A stretch of DNA of 46,769 bases from Lachnospiraceae bacterium (GTDB taxonomy: Bacteria; Bacillota_A; Clostridia; Lachnospirales; Lachnospiraceae), in contig JAQUUB010000020.1 in the NCBI GenBank assembly GCA_028694115.1, forward strand, positions 12,264 through 59,032. The letters run 5' to 3'. The translations under genes and the position numbers were made by a program. Shown here one piece after another: positions 1-7,541 of this stretch. The notes under the pieces were generated by a model. The model was given only the letters and a program-made list of their open reading frames with translations, was not told where the DNA came from and did not search any database. Every line of letters begins with the position of its first letter. The first letter of the stretch is position 1.

Positions 1-459
1 GAGGCAATCGAAATTCTGGAAAAAAATAATGATCAATTTGATTATAAGGTATCATGGGGCTGTGATCTTCAAACAGAGCATGAAAGATATCTTACAGAGG
101 AAATCTTTAAAAGACCAGTTTTTGTTACCGATTATCCAAAAGAAATCAAAGCTTTCTACATGAAATTAAATGAAGATGGAAAAACCGTTGCAGCAATGGA
201 CTGTTTAGTACCGGGCATTGGTGAAATCATAGGTGGAAGCCAGAGAGAAGATAATTACGAGCTTTTACTTCAAAGAATGCAGGAATGCGGATTGAAGGAG
301 GAGGACTATCAATTCTATATGGATCTTAGAAAATACGGTTCTGCTCGTCATGCTGGATTTGGTCTTGGGTTTGAAAGATGTGTCATGTATCTGACAGGAA
401 TGGGAAATATCAGAGACGTTGTACCATTTCCAAGAACGGTTAATAACTGTGAATTGTAA
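1..459 (+). CDS. asnS: Asparaginyl-tRNA synthetase, C-terminal part (5' end outside window)
   Basis: The open frame enters the window at base 1 and stops at 459, giving the last 152 residues of a class II aminoacyl-tRNA synthetase. It charges tRNA-Asn with asparagine in the cytoplasm. The class II motif 3 region is visible near the end ([16 protein letters not shown]), followed by the [11 protein letters not shown] ending typical of AsnS. The middle carries the [13 protein letters not shown] segment, also typical of AsnS/AspS catalytic cores. An internal ATG at 160 is not the start, because homology continues upstream of it to the window edge. AsnS is preferred over AspS because the protein ends right after [11 protein letters not shown] without the AspS C-terminal extension. 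A terminator follows, so it is not co-transcribed with the next gene. Confidence 0.93.
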   Translation, partial: EAIEILEKNNDQFDYKVSWGCDLQTEHERYLTEEIFKRPVFVTDYPKEIKAFYMKLNEDGKTVAAMDCLVPGIGEIIGGSQREDNYELLLQRMQECGLKEEDYQFYMDLRKYGSARHAGFGLGFERCVMYLTGMGNIRDVVPFPRTVNNCEL

Positions 460-493
460 GAAAGGGATTGAAAACGAAAAATCCCTCATGTAT

Positions 494-540
494 AATGGTG
501 TTGAGTTACTTATGTAAACTCGGCACCATTATTATTTTGT
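494..540 (+). terminator. Rho-independent terminator after asnS
   Basis: A 14-bp stem (AATGGTGTTGAGTT pairing with AACTCGGCACCATT through two G-U pairs) with a short loop is followed by a T-rich tail. A smaller hairpin (GGGATT/AATCCC, about 465-486) lies just before it. Confidence 0.8.
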
Positions 541-603
541 AAAGAAATAGGACAATAAAGAACATAGAATATATGCGTATTAAAATCGCAGAATGGAATA
601 CAT

Positions 604-1836
604 ATGAAGATTAGGAAACGTATCATAGGGCTGGCATTGTGCTTAACTATGTGTATTAATCTAACTCTACAGGCAGAGGCTGTTACACAATCTGAACTTA
701 AAAAACAGCAGAGTGCTACTCAGAGTAAACTAAATGGGATCAAAAGTAATATCAGCAGTCTGGAGAACCAAAAGGATGAAGTAGAAGAAGAAGCTGAGGA
801 AATCGACCAGGAGCTTGTTGATCTATTGGGAATTATGGAAATTTTAGAAGCAGAGCTTGCTGACAAGGAGGCTCAGATTGCACAGGCAGAGATTGATTAT
901 CAGGTAGCCAAGGAAACAGAAGAAAAGCAATATGAATCTATGAAGCAGAGAATTAAATACATGTATGAAAAAGGTGACGAGCAATATCTGGAACTTTTCT
1001 TACAGTCAAAAAGTATTAGTGATATGGTAAATAAGGCAGGTTATGCCCAGAAATTATATGATTATGATCGAACAATGCTGATTAATTATCAGGAAATTAA
1101 GGATAAGGTCAAAGAATTAAAAGAACAACTCGATCTGGAAAAATCGGAAATGGAAGCGATGCAGGGGGAATATAAATCTCAGCAGAAAGAGCTAGAAGCA
1201 GTGCTTGAGGAGAAACGTTCTGCAATTGAGAATTTTGATAGTAAGCTTGCAAATGCAAAGACACAGGCGAAACAATATCAGGCACAGATCAAGGCACAAA
1301 ACGAGCAGATTCAAAAGCTTGCAGCAGCGGAAAAGGCAGCAAAAGAGAAGGCAGCCAAGGACGCAAAAGAAAAAGCTGAGAAAGCAGCAAAGGCAAATGC
1401 ATCTTCTCCAGGTACCAATGACAATGGCGGATATGCAGATGAAGATGCTGGAGATAATTCCGGCGGTAGTGGAGGTGGATCGTCAGGCGGGAGTGCAACC
1501 GGACAGGCAATTGCAGATTACGCATGTAATTTTATAGGGAATCCTTATGTTGCAGGTGGATCGAGCCTCACGAATGGAGCAGACTGCTCAGGATTTACGA
1601 TGGCTGTTTATTCCCATTTTGGGTATAGCATACCAAGAACTTCGTATTCCCAACTAGTATATGGAAAATCAGTAAGCTATTCAGAGGCACAGCCAGGGGA
1701 TATTATGTGCTATGCAGGACATGTGGGAATCTATATTGGAAATGGAAATATCGTGCATGCAAGTACAGCGGCAACAGGAATTAAAATAACACCTGCTACT
1801 TATCGACAAATTCTATCAGTAAGACGAATCATATAA
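604..1836 (+). CDS. Secreted coiled-coil NlpC/P60 peptidoglycan endopeptidase
   Basis: This 410-residue protein starts with a signal peptide (KIRKR, then a hydrophobic stretch ending about AEA at residue 26). Residues about 28-265 form a long charged coiled coil of the CwlO/PcsB type (EEEAEEIDQEL, KEKAAKDAKEKAEKAAK). A Gly/Ser-rich linker follows, and residues about 300-410 are an NlpC/P60 (C40) domain. The catalytic Cys is in GADCSGF (about C328), the His in AGHVGIYIG (about H373), and a third polar residue is likely H385 in IVHAS. Such enzymes cut D-Glu to diamino acid bonds in stem peptides, and the coiled coil usually mediates FtsEX-type control. The gene stands alone between two terminators. 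The ATG at 604 has only a weak upstream GGAA, but the signal peptide fixes the start. Confidence 0.9.
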   Translation: MKIRKRIIGLALCLTMCINLTLQAEAVTQSELKKQQSATQSKLNGIKSNISSLENQKDEVEEEAEEIDQELVDLLGIMEILEAELADKEAQIAQAEIDYQVAKETEEKQYESMKQRIKYMYEKGDEQYLELFLQSKSISDMVNKAGYAQKLYDYDRTMLINYQEIKDKVKELKEQLDLEKSEMEAMQGEYKSQQKELEAVLEEKRSAIENFDSKLANAKTQAKQYQAQIKAQNEQIQKLAAAEKAAKEKAAKDAKEKAEKAAKANASSPGTNDNGGYADEDAGDNSGGSGGGSSGGSATGQAIADYACNFIGNPYVAGGSSLTNGADCSGFTMAVYSHFGYSIPRTSYSQLVYGKSVSYSEAQPGDIMCYAGHVGIYIGNGNIVHASTAATGIKITPATYRQILSVRRII

Positions 1837-1840
1837 AGGG

Positions 1841-1875
1841 AAAGAGCTGTTATGAAAAGTAATGGCTCTTTTTTG
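1841..1875 (+). terminator. Rho-independent terminator after NlpC/P60 gene
   Basis: AAAGAGCTGTT pairs with AATGGCTCTTT (two G-U pairs), and the second arm runs into a T tract. Confidence 0.8.
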
Positions 1876-1919
1876 TCATATTTGCTAGAAATAAAGCCTA
1901 AAATGGAAGTGGGGATTCA

Positions 1920-1948
1920 TTGACACTATATATTTATAAAGGTATAAT
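1920..1948 (+). promoter_or_regulatory. Consensus housekeeping promoter for the type IV pilus operon
   Basis: A perfect TTGACA (1920-1925) and a perfect TATAAT (1943-1948) are separated by exactly 17 bp. It lies 112 bp upstream of the pilB start and downstream of the previous terminator, so it should drive pilB and the colinear genes after it. The long leader (about 100 nt) shows no riboswitch that I recognise. Confidence 0.85.
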
Positions 1949-2059
1949 TATGTTTAAATTATATCGTTTTTAACAACAATGAAAATTGATGATTTTACAG
2001 AAAGAAGCGGTTGTGGAAGAAAAGTATTTTCCAAACGATAAAGGGACAAGGTTATTATT

Positions 2060-3757
2060 ATGGATTATGGCAGGAAAAAGCTACGATTAGGGGATATTTT
2101 AGTTAATCATAAGGTGATTACACAGGAACAGTTAGAGCAGGGCCTGAAGTTACAAAAAGGCTCAGGTCGAAAGCTAGGAGAAACACTTGTTGATGAGAAC
2201 ATTGTTACAGAGGAAGCAATTGCCAGGGCATTGAGTTCTCAGTTAAATATCGAAATGGTGGATTTGTCGGGAATTGAGATTTCAGACGACATTCTGAAAT
2301 TGACTAATTCTTCGATTGCCAGAAAGTATAAGGCAATTCCATATATGTTTCATCAGGGAAATGCCAATGTGCTTAAGGTAGCAATGGCAGACCCAATGGA
2401 TATGATAGCAATTGATGACTTTACCATTGTAACAAATATGCAAATTGAACCAGTGGTATCTACACCAAGGCAGATTATACTTGCGATTGACAAAGCATAT
2501 GGTACTTCTGATGCAATCAGTGTTGCGAATAAATATGCACAGGAAAAAGAAGAGCAGTTTCAGGATGAAGAGGATGATATCTACAATGAGGATATTAATA
2601 ACTCACCGATTGTTCAACTTGTAAAATCAATGATCGAGCAGGCAGTTAGGCAGCGTGCAAGTGATATCCATATTGAACCAATGGAGCGTCAGGTACGTGT
2701 AAGATACCGAATTGATGGAGCACTTTATGAAAGAATGGTATATAGTAACCGACTGCTTCCAGCAATTGTTGCACGTGTAAAGATTGTTGGAGGAATGGAT
2801 ATTACAGAAAAGAGAAAACCACAGGATGGACGTATTACTCAGGTGGTTGACAGACAGGAGTTTGATATCCGTGTATCCATACTTCCGACGGTATATGGAG
2901 AAAAAATAGTTATGCGTCTTACCTCCAAGAATGCGCTTACAAAAGAGAAGAGCCAGCTTGGGTTTGCAGAACAGGAATTAAAGCAGTTTGACCATATACT
3001 GAAAAATCCGCATGGAATTATATTGGTTACAGGTCCTACTGGTAGTGGTAAATCAACAACTCTTTATACCGCATTATCGGAATTAAATAAAGAGGACGTG
3101 AATATAATAACGGTGGAAGATCCTGTAGAGGCAAATATTGATGGAATTAATCAGGTTCATGTAAATGCGAAGGCAAATCTGACATTTGCATCTGCATTAC
3201 GATCTATATTAAGACAAGATCCAGATATTATTATGATTGGAGAAATCCGTGACGGGGAAACAGCTGGAATTGCTGTACAAGCCTCTATCACAGGACATCT
3301 TGTTGTTTCAACCTTACATACAAATAGTGCAGCTGGTACAGTAGGAAGACTAGTAGATATGGGAATCGAACCTTATTTACTGGCGGATTCCATTGTCGGT
3401 GTTATTGCACAGCGTCTGGTAAGAAGATTATGCCCCAATTGTAAAAAGCAGGTGGAAGCAACGAATGACCAGAAGGAATTACTAGGATCACCATTAGAAA
3501 AAAGTGTACAAATCTATGAACCTTGTGGATGTTCTCAATGTGATATGACAGGGTATAAAGGACGTATTGGTGTTTATGAAATCATGGAAATCTCACCAAA
3601 GCTCAAGCATGTTATCGGTAGAAATGGATCGGTTGAAGATATTAAAGAAGTAGCACTAGAAGAGGGAATGAGTACCTTGCGTATGAGTGCTACCAGATAT
3701 GTAATAGAGGGAGTTACTTCGATATCAGAGATGACAAAAGTTTCGTTTGATAACTAG
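2060..3757 (+). CDS. pilB: Type IV pilus extension ATPase PilB (GspE family)
   Basis: This 565-residue hexameric ATPase powers pilin polymerisation at the cytoplasmic face of the membrane. Residues about 8-70 form two MshEN-type motifs (RLGDILV...ITQEQLEQGL and KLGETLV...VTEEAIARAL), the fold that binds cyclic di-GMP in MshE and some PilB proteins. The Walker A motif is GPTGSGKSTT (about 325-334). The Asp box and Walker B region is DPDIIMIGEIRDGET, and the His box is GHLVVSTLHTN. A zinc-binding tetracysteine follows (CPNC about 458-461, then CSQC about 491-494). Length and order match bacterial PilB. It is the first gene of the pilus operon and is followed at once by pilT. Confidence 0.96.
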   Translation: MDYGRKKLRLGDILVNHKVITQEQLEQGLKLQKGSGRKLGETLVDENIVTEEAIARALSSQLNIEMVDLSGIEISDDILKLTNSSIARKYKAIPYMFHQGNANVLKVAMADPMDMIAIDDFTIVTNMQIEPVVSTPRQIILAIDKAYGTSDAISVANKYAQEKEEQFQDEEDDIYNEDINNSPIVQLVKSMIEQAVRQRASDIHIEPMERQVRVRYRIDGALYERMVYSNRLLPAIVARVKIVGGMDITEKRKPQDGRITQVVDRQEFDIRVSILPTVYGEKIVMRLTSKNALTKEKSQLGFAEQELKQFDHILKNPHGIILVTGPTGSGKSTTLYTALSELNKEDVNIITVEDPVEANIDGINQVHVNAKANLTFASALRSILRQDPDIIMIGEIRDGETAGIAVQASITGHLVVSTLHTNSAAGTVGRLVDMGIEPYLLADSIVGVIAQRLVRRLCPNCKKQVEATNDQKELLGSPLEKSVQIYEPCGCSQCDMTGYKGRIGVYEIMEISPKLKHVIGRNGSVEDIKEVALEEGMSTLRMSATRYVIEGVTSISEMTKVSFDN

Positions 3758-3779
3758 TAGATTTGGAGGGAAAACAGGA

Positions 3780-4835
3780 ATGGAATTAAAAACTGCGCTG
3801 GAAGCGGCTACAAAAAGAGGTGCATCGGATGTGCACTTCTCAGTAGGAAGGCCCATCATGCTTCGTATTGATGGAACACTTCTTCAGATGGATGAGAATG
3901 TGTTACTGCCTGCGGATGTTGAATCCTATATTATGCCATTGTTAAGTGAGTCACAGAAAGAGGATCTTTTTCATAAAGGGGAAATCGATTTTGCCTATTC
4001 TTTACAGGGAATCGGGCGTTTCCGACTCAATGTATTCAGGCAGCGTGGAACATATGCCGCTGCACTAAGACTATTACCATTTATCATCCCTACGCCAGAA
4101 CAATTGAATTTACCACAGGCAATTATTGAGATGACAAATAAGAAGAGAGGACTTGTCCTTGTAACTGGGCCAACTGGAAGCGGTAAATCTACGACATTGG
4201 CATCTTTAATTAATGTAATAAACCAGAAACGTGCCAATCATATTATTACATTAGAAGATCCTATTGAGTATTTACATAAAAGTAAGAAAGCAATTGTGAA
4301 TCAGAGGGAAATTGGGCTAGATACCATGGGCTACGCGCCAGCACTAAGAGCTGCACTCAGACAGGATCCTGATATTATTTTACTAGGAGAGATGCGTGAC
4401 CTCGATACGATTTCTACCGCTGTAACAGCAGCGGAAACAGGACATTTAGTTTTTTCTACCCTACATACAATTGGTGCCGCGAGCACGATTGACCGTATTG
4501 TTGACGTTTTCCCACCCCATCAGCAGGAGCAGATAAAAATACAGTTAGCCACTGTTTTAGAATGTGTCGTATCACAACAGCTCCTTCCAACCGATGATAT
4601 TGAGGGAGGACGATGCGGAGCCTTTGAAGTAATGGTTGCAAATCCTGCAATCAGGAATTTGATTCGTGAGGGGAAAACCTTTCAAATCACCTCCATGATG
4701 CAGACCAATCAAAAATCAGGAATGATTACGATGGATGATGCACTTTATGAATTATATATTACAAGAAGAATCAGTGCAAATACGGCATTAGATTTTGCAC
4801 AGGATTATTCGTATTTAAGCAGGAAACTTGGATAA
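3780..4835 (+). CDS. pilT: Type IV pilus retraction ATPase PilT
   Basis: This 351-residue protein starts at ATG 3780, which has GGAGGG at 3765-3770 in front of it. An in-frame TTG at 3747 would overlap pilB and add residues that PilT proteins lack, so I rejected it. The Walker A motif is GPTGSGKSTT (about 130-139). The Walker B region is DPDIILLGEMRDLDT, the His box is GHLVFSTLHTIGA, and the PilT-diagnostic AIRNLIREGKT motif lies near the C-terminus. PilT depolymerises pili and drives twitching and DNA uptake. Its presence beside pilB implies retractile pili rather than a type II secretion system. Confidence 0.95.
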   Translation: MELKTALEAATKRGASDVHFSVGRPIMLRIDGTLLQMDENVLLPADVESYIMPLLSESQKEDLFHKGEIDFAYSLQGIGRFRLNVFRQRGTYAAALRLLPFIIPTPEQLNLPQAIIEMTNKKRGLVLVTGPTGSGKSTTLASLINVINQKRANHIITLEDPIEYLHKSKKAIVNQREIGLDTMGYAPALRAALRQDPDIILLGEMRDLDTISTAVTAAETGHLVFSTLHTIGAASTIDRIVDVFPPHQQEQIKIQLATVLECVVSQQLLPTDDIEGGRCGAFEVMVANPAIRNLIREGKTFQITSMMQTNQKSGMITMDDALYELYITRRISANTALDFAQDYSYLSRKLG

Positions 4836-4845
4836 ATTGGGAGAT

Positions 4846-4956
4846 AAAGGAATTTTAGAAGCAGAAAATGAAGAAAAAGTGGTCCTAACCTTAATGTGGG
4901 AGGGTCTTATACCTATGGAGATAAAAAAGCAGAATGCTCTGATGACCAGATTGTAG
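4846..4956 (+). pseudogene. Relic of a duplicated pilC 5' region
   Basis: Between pilT and pilC lies a decayed copy of codons for about residues 17-50 of PilC. Bases 4857-4942 match 5034-5119 at a constant offset of 177 with only scattered substitutions. Read in frame it gives LEAENEEKVV...LIP.EIKKQNAL, against MEAENEDKVV...LIPIEIKKQNAL in PilC, and it ends at TAG 4954. It has no start codon or ribosome binding site. It is probably a footprint of a tandem duplication or a past second pilC copy, and not an expressed gene. Confidence 0.8.
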
Positions 4957-4974
4957 AAATGGGGAGGTTTTACA

Positions 4975-6186
4975 GTGCAAAATTATTCATATATTGCCGT
5001 AGATAACAACGGAAATGAAAAAAAAGGTAGTATGGAAGCAGAAAATGAAGATAAAGTGGTCCTGTCTTTAAAGTTGGAGAGTCTTATACCTATAGAGATT
5101 AAAAAGCAAAATGCTCTGACTAAAGATATTAACATCGAAATTGGAGGGAAACCAAAATCAAGAGATTTTAGTGTTTTCTGCCGACAGTTTGTCAGTATGA
5201 CACAGGCAGGCGTTACCATTATTGATGCCTTGAATATGCTGCATGACCAGACCGATAATAAGAAGCTGAAATTTGCCTTAAAAGAAGTACAGACAGGTGT
5301 AGAAAAGGGAGAAACGCTTGGTAATTCCATGCGTGAGCAAAAAATATTCCCGAGTTTATTGCTGAGTATGATCGATGCAGGAGAAGCATCGGGTTCTCTG
5401 GATGTAGCGATGGAACGTATGGCAGTCCATTTTGAGAAGGATTCCAAAACAAAAGCATTAGTAAAGAAGGCCATGATTTATCCAATTATGGTTTGTATCG
5501 TTGCGATTGGCGTTGTAATGGTGATGTTGACCTTTGTAATTCCTAACTTCTCCACTATGTTTGAAGATATGGATATGGAGTTACCAATGATTACGCAAAT
5601 GGTATTAAAGATGAGTGATTTCGTCATTCATAAATGGTTTATTTTAGTTGCAATCATTGCCTTAGCTGTCACCGGAATCAAGTGGTTTAAAGGAACGTCA
5701 GCTGGGGAAATCATTTTTGGGAAAATTGGACTTAAGCTACCACTATTTGGACAAATTACCATCAAATCTTCAGCGGCCCGCTTTGCAAGAACAGTCAGTA
5801 CACTTCTAGCAGCAGGTATTTCACTTGTAGATGCGGTGGAGATTACCGCCAATACGATGGACAATATCTTAATCAAGAATGCCTTGCTTGATGCAAGAGA
5901 AGAAATCGTACAAGGTGTTCAATTATCACAGCCCCTGGAACGATGTGGACTCTTCCCACCTATGGTTCATCATATGACAAAGATTGGTGAGGAAGCCGGT
6001 GATATTGAAGGACTCTTGGAAAAGCTTGCTGATTATTATGATGAAGAAGTAGAAATAGCTACAGAATCGCTTATGGCAGCGATGGAACCAATGATTATTA
6101 TTGTCTTAGCAGTGATTGTTGGCGGTCTCGTTGGTGCTACGATGGCTCCGATGCTTAAGATGTATCAGGGAATGGATAACCTATAA
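4975..6186 (+). CDS. pilC: Type IV pilus inner-membrane platform protein PilC (GspF family)
   Basis: This 403-residue polytopic protein connects the PilB/PilT motors to the growing pilus. It starts at GTG 4975, with GGGGAGG at 4961-4967 seven bases upstream. The N-terminal part (about 1-60) is the short cytoplasmic segment seen in GspF proteins. Two T2SSF domains follow, with SVFCRQFVSMTQAGV and the repeated counterpart RFARTVSTLLAAGIS, and the GEASGSL and GEEAGDIEGLL signatures. Membrane segments are visible at about 165-190, 215-235 and 370-395 (PMIIIVLAVIVGGLVGATM). The start region is duplicated upstream as a relic. Confidence 0.95.
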   Translation: MQNYSYIAVDNNGNEKKGSMEAENEDKVVLSLKLESLIPIEIKKQNALTKDINIEIGGKPKSRDFSVFCRQFVSMTQAGVTIIDALNMLHDQTDNKKLKFALKEVQTGVEKGETLGNSMREQKIFPSLLLSMIDAGEASGSLDVAMERMAVHFEKDSKTKALVKKAMIYPIMVCIVAIGVVMVMLTFVIPNFSTMFEDMDMELPMITQMVLKMSDFVIHKWFILVAIIALAVTGIKWFKGTSAGEIIFGKIGLKLPLFGQITIKSSAARFARTVSTLLAAGISLVDAVEITANTMDNILIKNALLDAREEIVQGVQLSQPLERCGLFPPMVHHMTKIGEEAGDIEGLLEKLADYYDEEVEIATESLMAAMEPMIIIVLAVIVGGLVGATMAPMLKMYQGMDNL

Positions 6187-6198
6187 ATGGGAATTAAT

Positions 6199-6222
6199 CA
6201 CTATTGCGATAGGGGAATAGTG
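6199..6222 (+). other. Small stem-loop in the pilC-pilA gap
   Basis: CACTATT pairs with AATAGTG around a 10-nt loop, with no T tract after it. It lies just upstream of the major pilin gene and could act as an mRNA processing or stabilising structure that helps raise pilin output. This is inference from position only. Confidence 0.4.
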
Positions 6223-6260
6223 TTTAAGATATAATTAACTAGTAAAAAGGAGAACATGAT

Positions 6261-6722
6261 ATGAAAAAGGAAACAAGCATCAAAATGAACAACAAAGGTT
6301 TTTCATTAGTAGAATTAATTATCGCTATCGCTATTATGGCAGTATTGATTGGTATTTTAGCACCTCAATTTATTAAATATGTTGAGAGATCAAGAAATTT
6401 AACAGATATTACAAATGCACAAGAAATTACAAATGCTATTCAGGTATATGCAGCAGATACAACAGCAACACCAGCATTTACAGCACGCGCATATACAGTA
6501 ACTGTTGCAGCATCAGGAATTACCGCACCAGCACCAATAACTAATGCAACGGCATTAGGTAATGCATTAATCGAAGCTGGAGTTACAAAGGTTAATTGCA
6601 AGAGTAAGACTGCATGGAAAACTTATACAGTAACAGCAACAGTTGCAGCAGATGGTAAGATTTCATTCACATATTCAGCAACAGGAACAAATGCGGCTGA
6701 TTTTGTAGACGCAATGGAATAA
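6261..6722 (+). CDS. pilA: Type IV major pilin (prepilin)
   Basis: This 153-residue prepilin carries the leader MKKETSIKMNNKG, then the cleavage and assembly motif FSLVELIIAIAIMAVLIGILAPQ with Glu5 of the mature protein. After cleavage and N-methylation of Phe1 it would be about 140 residues. The head is short, rich in Ala and Thr, and has a single Cys, so the disulphide loop of Gram-negative pilins is absent. That suits Gram-positive pilins. AAAGGAG at about 6245-6251 gives a strong ribosome binding site. Its position directly before pilD and the small size mark it as the main subunit. The many Thr and Ser residues could accept O-glycans, which fits the ligase-like gene further downstream. 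Confidence 0.93.
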   Translation: MKKETSIKMNNKGFSLVELIIAIAIMAVLIGILAPQFIKYVERSRNLTDITNAQEITNAIQVYAADTTATPAFTARAYTVTVAASGITAPAPITNATALGNALIEAGVTKVNCKSKTAWKTYTVTATVAADGKISFTYSATGTNAADFVDAME

Positions 6723-6742
6723 AATTAACTAAAGGACATTCT

Positions 6743-7498
6743 ATGAACCCAGAAATTATATTTTACATAATTGTATTCGTATATGGCATTACCATCGGAA
6801 GCTTTGTTAATGTATGCATTTATCGGATACCGAAAAAAGAAAATATAGTAAATGTACGTTCCCACTGTATGCAGTGTGGATATCAGCTGAAGTGGTACGA
6901 TTTAGTACCACTTTTCAGCTACGTATTTCTGGGGGGAAAATGTCGTAAATGCAAGACAAAGATTTCCATACAGTACCCTATCATTGAAGCTGTAAATGGA
7001 ATTCTTTATATGCTTGTGTTTTTTGTCAGTGGATGGAATGCGGTAAGCATCCTCTATTGTCTGTTTGCTTCAGCATTATTAACATTAAGTATCATAGATT
7101 TTCGGACATATGAAATACCATTTGGAATTAATCTTTTTATACTGACGCTGGGGCTGATTCATGTTGCAATGGATTTTGATCATTGGTTACAATACGCAAT
7201 CGGCCTAATGTCAGTAAGCATCTTTTTATATGTGATTTATATTGCTACAAAGGGGCGTGGCATTGGCGGCGGTGACGTGAAGCTAATGGCGGCCTGTGGA
7301 CTCTTATTGGGATGGAAACTTAATTTGGTAGGATTCTTGTTAGGCTGTATTCTAGGATCCATCCTACATTTGATCAGGATGAAAGTTACAAAAGCAAGTC
7401 ATGTGCTTGCAATGGGACCATATTTATCATTAGGCGTATTACTTGCAGCTCTGTGGGGAGATAGAATTATTAATTGGTACCTGGCGTATCTTTTGTAA
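6743..7498 (+). CDS. pilD: Prepilin peptidase / N-methyltransferase PilD
   Basis: This 251-residue membrane aspartic protease cleaves prepilin leaders and methylates the new N-terminus. A zinc-type tetracysteine (CMQC ... CRKCK, about residues 37-75) lies in the N-terminal A24-associated domain (YRIPKKENIV, then YPIIEAVNG). The two catalytic Asp residues are in SIIDFRTYEIP and in GIGGGDVKLMAACG. About seven hydrophobic helices are visible. It is the only prepilin peptidase here and should process the major pilin and the minor pilins in this operon. Confidence 0.95.
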   Translation: MNPEIIFYIIVFVYGITIGSFVNVCIYRIPKKENIVNVRSHCMQCGYQLKWYDLVPLFSYVFLGGKCRKCKTKISIQYPIIEAVNGILYMLVFFVSGWNAVSILYCLFASALLTLSIIDFRTYEIPFGINLFILTLGLIHVAMDFDHWLQYAIGLMSVSIFLYVIYIATKGRGIGGGDVKLMAACGLLLGWKLNLVGFLLGCILGSILHLIRMKVTKASHVLAMGPYLSLGVLLAALWGDRIINWYLAYLL

Positions 7499-7541
7499 TA
7501 GTGAGAACTGTTAGCAGGTTATCGAAAGAATGGAGATTAAG

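Noticed and set aside
1205..1537. Shadow frames over the coiled-coil and Gly-rich part of the NlpC/P60 gene
   Set aside because: They are Arg/His/Leu-rich out-of-frame readings of a repetitive coding region.
3747..3779. TTG start of PilT overlapping pilB
   Set aside because: The later ATG at 3780 has a good binding site and fits PilT family length.
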